Origin: Candidatus Hydrogenedentota bacterium
GTDB taxonomy: Bacteria > Hydrogenedentota > Hydrogenedentia > Hydrogenedentales > CAITNO01
Assembly: GCA_022706235.1 (NCBI GenBank)
Contig: JAKJCY010000023.1
Location: forward strand, 1-36,338
DNA length: 36,338 nt
Direction of reading: 5' to 3'
Shown here: piece by piece, positions 34,594-36,338 of the stretch
Numbering within the stretch: the first letter of the stretch is position 1
Layout: the number at the start of each line of letters is the position of its first letter
Program-made: the position numbers and the translations under genes
The notes under the pieces: generated by a model
The model's input: only the letters and a program-made list of their open reading frames with translations
Databases searched by the model: none
Told to the model about the DNA's origin: nothing

Positions 34594-35046
34594 TCAGCGG
34601 GCCCGCGCGCGGTTGTCCGCGTGCACGTGCCCGTCCGCATAGTCGTCCTTTACCCAGTCGAAATACAGGCGGCAGATCCTGCCCAGTGTTTTCTGGGGCA
34701 CGGCATTCCCCGTGCGCGCGACCCTCGCTTTCAGGTCCGCCGCAATCCCGCCGAATTCAGCGAGGTGACGCGACTGCCGCGCCACCAGACCGCCCTGGTC
34801 CGCCCATCCGTAGCGTGCCGCGAGCCGTTCCAGGTCCTCGCGCGTGCGCACCGCGCCGGTGATGATTACCTGGACGGTTTCGCCGTAAAAGGCGCCCAGG
34901 TCGCGCCTCACTTCTTCCAGCGAACGCAGCGTCAAAGGGTGCACCATGGCCAGCCCGTCCCTGTTTTCAAATTCCCGGAGTTTGAAATGGCTCACCGGCC
35001 TGCCGTCCAGCAGGGTGGTCAGGGGGATATCATTACGTCTTGTCAT
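34594..35046 (-). CDS. Peptidase M15-like protein (putative endolysin or D-Ala-D-Ala peptidase), 150 aa
   Basis: The fold blocks of M15/VanY-type zinc peptidases are present: HFKLREFENRDG near residue 20, VQVIITGAVRTRED near residue 58, SRHLAEFGGIAAD with His94 and Asp104, and HVHAD with His140/His142. The usual SxHxxGxAxD spacing puts His and Asp seven apart; here it is ten, a three-residue expansion in the metal site. Such enzymes cut peptidoglycan stems and serve as phage endolysins. The ATG at 35046 has AGGA upstream; the frame from 35136 overlaps the capsid-like gene. It sits between that gene and the small membrane protein, the layout of a lysis module. Confidence 0.65.
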   Translation of the reverse strand: MTRRNDIPLTTLLDGRPVSHFKLREFENRDGLAMVHPLTLRSLEEVRRDLGAFYGETVQVIITGAVRTREDLERLAARYGWADQGGLVARQSRHLAEFGGIAADLKARVARTGNAVPQKTLGRICRLYFDWVKDDYADGHVHADNRARAR

Positions 35047-35098
35047 AGGGGATCCTTTGATGACCGGACCGACCCTGCCGGTCGGCCCGATCAAGGGG

Positions 35099-36142
35099 TT
35101 ATGCCGCGTTCGAGAGTACGACGCGCGCCCGCTCATAGAGAATGGCGAAATCGGTCACCACCGTCAGGTAGGCCCGGTCCCACTGCTGATGAATCAGCTT
35201 GTCATTTTCAAGGAGCAGATCCTGTTCCGTCAGTTTCTGCGCCGCGTAGCCCGCGTCCAGGAGGGTGATGCGGTTGTCCGGCTGGTCCGGCAGAGGCACC
35301 AGTTTCATGCCCAGCGGGGTCGGCAGCGTTCCGGTCCGGGCAAAGTCGAACAGCAGCACATTGGACAGCTGTTCCATCATCAGGATGGTGGTGGTGGCCT
35401 CCGGCCCGGCCAGCACGTGGGTCGGTGTAAAACCGTTGCCCAGCAGCAGCTGCAGGTAGCCGTTGACCAGGTCCCGGTAACTCCAGGCGCCCGCTTCCTC
35501 CGCTTCCATGGTTTCCGGCGCCGTGACGCCGGAACCGTCGCCGTAGGCCAGCACATGCGCGAGACGCGCGTCCAGGTTGCGGCCGAGGCGCTCGCCCATC
35601 CGCCGCAGGTGAATGCGCAGTATATCCACCGACATGCGGCGGATGACCTCATACGAGGCGATTACGCCGCGCCCTTTCTTGTCCAGCCGCACCACCCGGT
35701 CCCCGTAGCGGATGACCGATTCCGGTATGGCCCCGCCTTCCGCCACCTGGCGCAGTTCCTCCTCTCCGGGCGACTCGGTCACGTACGGCACATCGTAGAC
35801 CGCGCCGGTGACGCGTTCGTCGCGCGCGATCAAACCGGGATACCGGGGGTTCTGGCGCATGCCCGCCACCACCGCCTCGCGCACCACCTCGGGGAACAGC
35901 CATTTCGCGTTCGGATCGCTGAGGAAGAAACGCTCCACCGTGATGCGCTTCAAATCCACGCCGAATTCCCGGGCGCAATAGTCGTCGAGGGTCGTGTCCA
36001 GGGCGCGGAAATACTGGCCGTGTGTCAGGTCCAGCCCCGCGAGAGTGTCATACAATTCGCGCCCGCGCATCGCCTGCAACTGTTCCGGCGCGCGGCTTAA
36101 AAACGTCACCTGCTCTTTTACCAAATCGTCGCGTTGACTCAT
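35099..36142 (-). CDS. Phage major-capsid-like protein (347 aa)
   Basis: The protein resembles HK97-fold phage coat proteins. It has a charged N-terminal part (about 1-60), then a mixed region with GLIARDERVTGAVYDVPYVTESPGEEE. Later come RVVRLDKKGRGVIASYEVIRRMSVDILR (the long spine-helix region), GFTPTHVLAGPE and a C-terminal AILYERARVVLSNAA, which is a common final strand of such proteins. There is no signal peptide. The ATG at 36142 has a perfect AAGGAGGT five bases upstream and starts MSQRDD; a longer frame to 36205 has no homology. The small structural-type gene upstream and the peptidase downstream fit a phage or phage-derived unit. Confidence 0.65.
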   Translation of the reverse strand: MSQRDDLVKEQVTFLSRAPEQLQAMRGRELYDTLAGLDLTHGQYFRALDTTLDDYCAREFGVDLKRITVERFFLSDPNAKWLFPEVVREAVVAGMRQNPRYPGLIARDERVTGAVYDVPYVTESPGEEELRQVAEGGAIPESVIRYGDRVVRLDKKGRGVIASYEVIRRMSVDILRIHLRRMGERLGRNLDARLAHVLAYGDGSGVTAPETMEAEEAGAWSYRDLVNGYLQLLLGNGFTPTHVLAGPEATTTILMMEQLSNVLLFDFARTGTLPTPLGMKLVPLPDQPDNRITLLDAGYAAQKLTEQDLLLENDKLIHQQWDRAYLTVVTDFAILYERARVVLSNAA

Positions 36143-36173
36143 TGTTACCTCCTTGTTGATGGTTGTCCGGTTC

Positions 36174-36338
36174 CTACAGCAGCACTTCCACCGTGCCGGC
36201 CGCACTGTCGACCTTTACCGCCAGGCCTGTTGCGTTCGCCGCGTTCGATAGGGTCACCAGGCCCGCTTCCACTGCGCCCGCCACACCGGAGATGCCGTCC
36301 ACCGCCGGGACTTCTCCCGAATAGCGAAAGTCACATAT
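36174..36338 (-). CDS. C-terminal end of a small phage-like structural protein (partial)
   Basis: The window's last bases encode, on the minus strand, 54 residues up to a TAG at 36176-36174, ending AAGTVEVLL. The segment is small-residue-rich (Gly, Ala, Val), as in capsid decoration proteins of the DUF2190 type, which often stand directly before the major capsid gene. The start is outside the window, so the identity stays tentative. It lies 31 bases before the capsid-like gene. Confidence 0.45.
   Translation of the reverse strand: MCDFRYSGEVPAVDGISGVAGAVEAGLVTLSNAANATGLAVKVDSAAGTVEVLL

Noticed and set aside
34946..36100. 384-codon open frame on the plus strand opposite the capsid-like gene
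   Set aside because: The minus-strand gene has a perfect ribosome binding site and phage-like context; the plus-strand translation is His/Gln/Arg-rich shadow sequence.

Overview
The window looks like a piece of a moderately GC-rich, Gram-negative-type bacterial chromosome. Genes sit on both strands in short operons, and Shine-Dalgarno sequences of the AGGAGG type are common. The gene mix points, by inference only, to the PVC/Hydrogenedentota part of the tree. This mix includes a DUF1080 sugar-hydrolase-like protein, a Gfo/Idh/MocA oxidoreductase, a solute:sodium symporter, a secreted protein with a phage-collar-like N-terminus and a secreted dockerin-like protein. No rRNA, tRNA or CRISPR array was found.

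Layout: 1-2.4 kb holds the end of a membrane metallophosphoesterase, a YdjM-type membrane hydrolase and a divergent polyprenol/diacylglycerol-kinase-like membrane protein. At 2.8-7.3 kb (minus strand) are a sodium:solute symporter, a PAS sensor protein that resembles a histidine kinase but lacks the phospho-accepting His and the ATPase domain, and ribonuclease D. At 7.5-12 kb (plus) are a nitronate monooxygenase-like flavoprotein, serA and icd, ended by a strong terminator shared with a convergent SDR gene. At 13.3-15.1 kb (minus) is a nifS-nifU iron-sulfur assembly pair. At 15.2-17.8 kb (minus) is an AT-rich island with a DNA cytosine methyltransferase, a DUF4928-like putative restriction endonuclease and a Vsr endonuclease, inserted between nifS and cysS.

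At 18.0-19.4 kb is cysS, followed by two secreted proteins (19.8-22.2 kb) and a convergent lipoprotein plus MsbA-type ABC exporter (to 24.9 kb). A minus-strand run (25.4-28.7 kb) then encodes a DUF362 protein, a phosphatidylcholine-synthase-like enzyme, a divergent NAD kinase and dCMP deaminase. A TPR protein follows. At 30.0-32.5 kb is nagA with a Gfo/Idh oxidoreductase, convergent with a DUF1080 protein plus bile-acid:sodium-symporter-type transporter (to 34.1 kb). The right edge (34.2-36.3 kb) is phage-like: a small membrane protein, an M15-type peptidase, a capsid-like protein and the end of a small structural-type protein.

The most striking observations are as follows. (i) The DUF362 gene has a well-formed start site and Tat signal peptide upstream of its longest open frame, interrupted by a single in-frame TAA where Lys is expected. 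(ii) The methyltransferase/DUF4928/Vsr island is compositionally foreign. (iii) The PAS sensor has Asn in place of the histidine-kinase phospho-acceptor. (iv) A phage-like cassette sits at the right edge. (v) Matching palindromic elements occur in two separate intergenic gaps.
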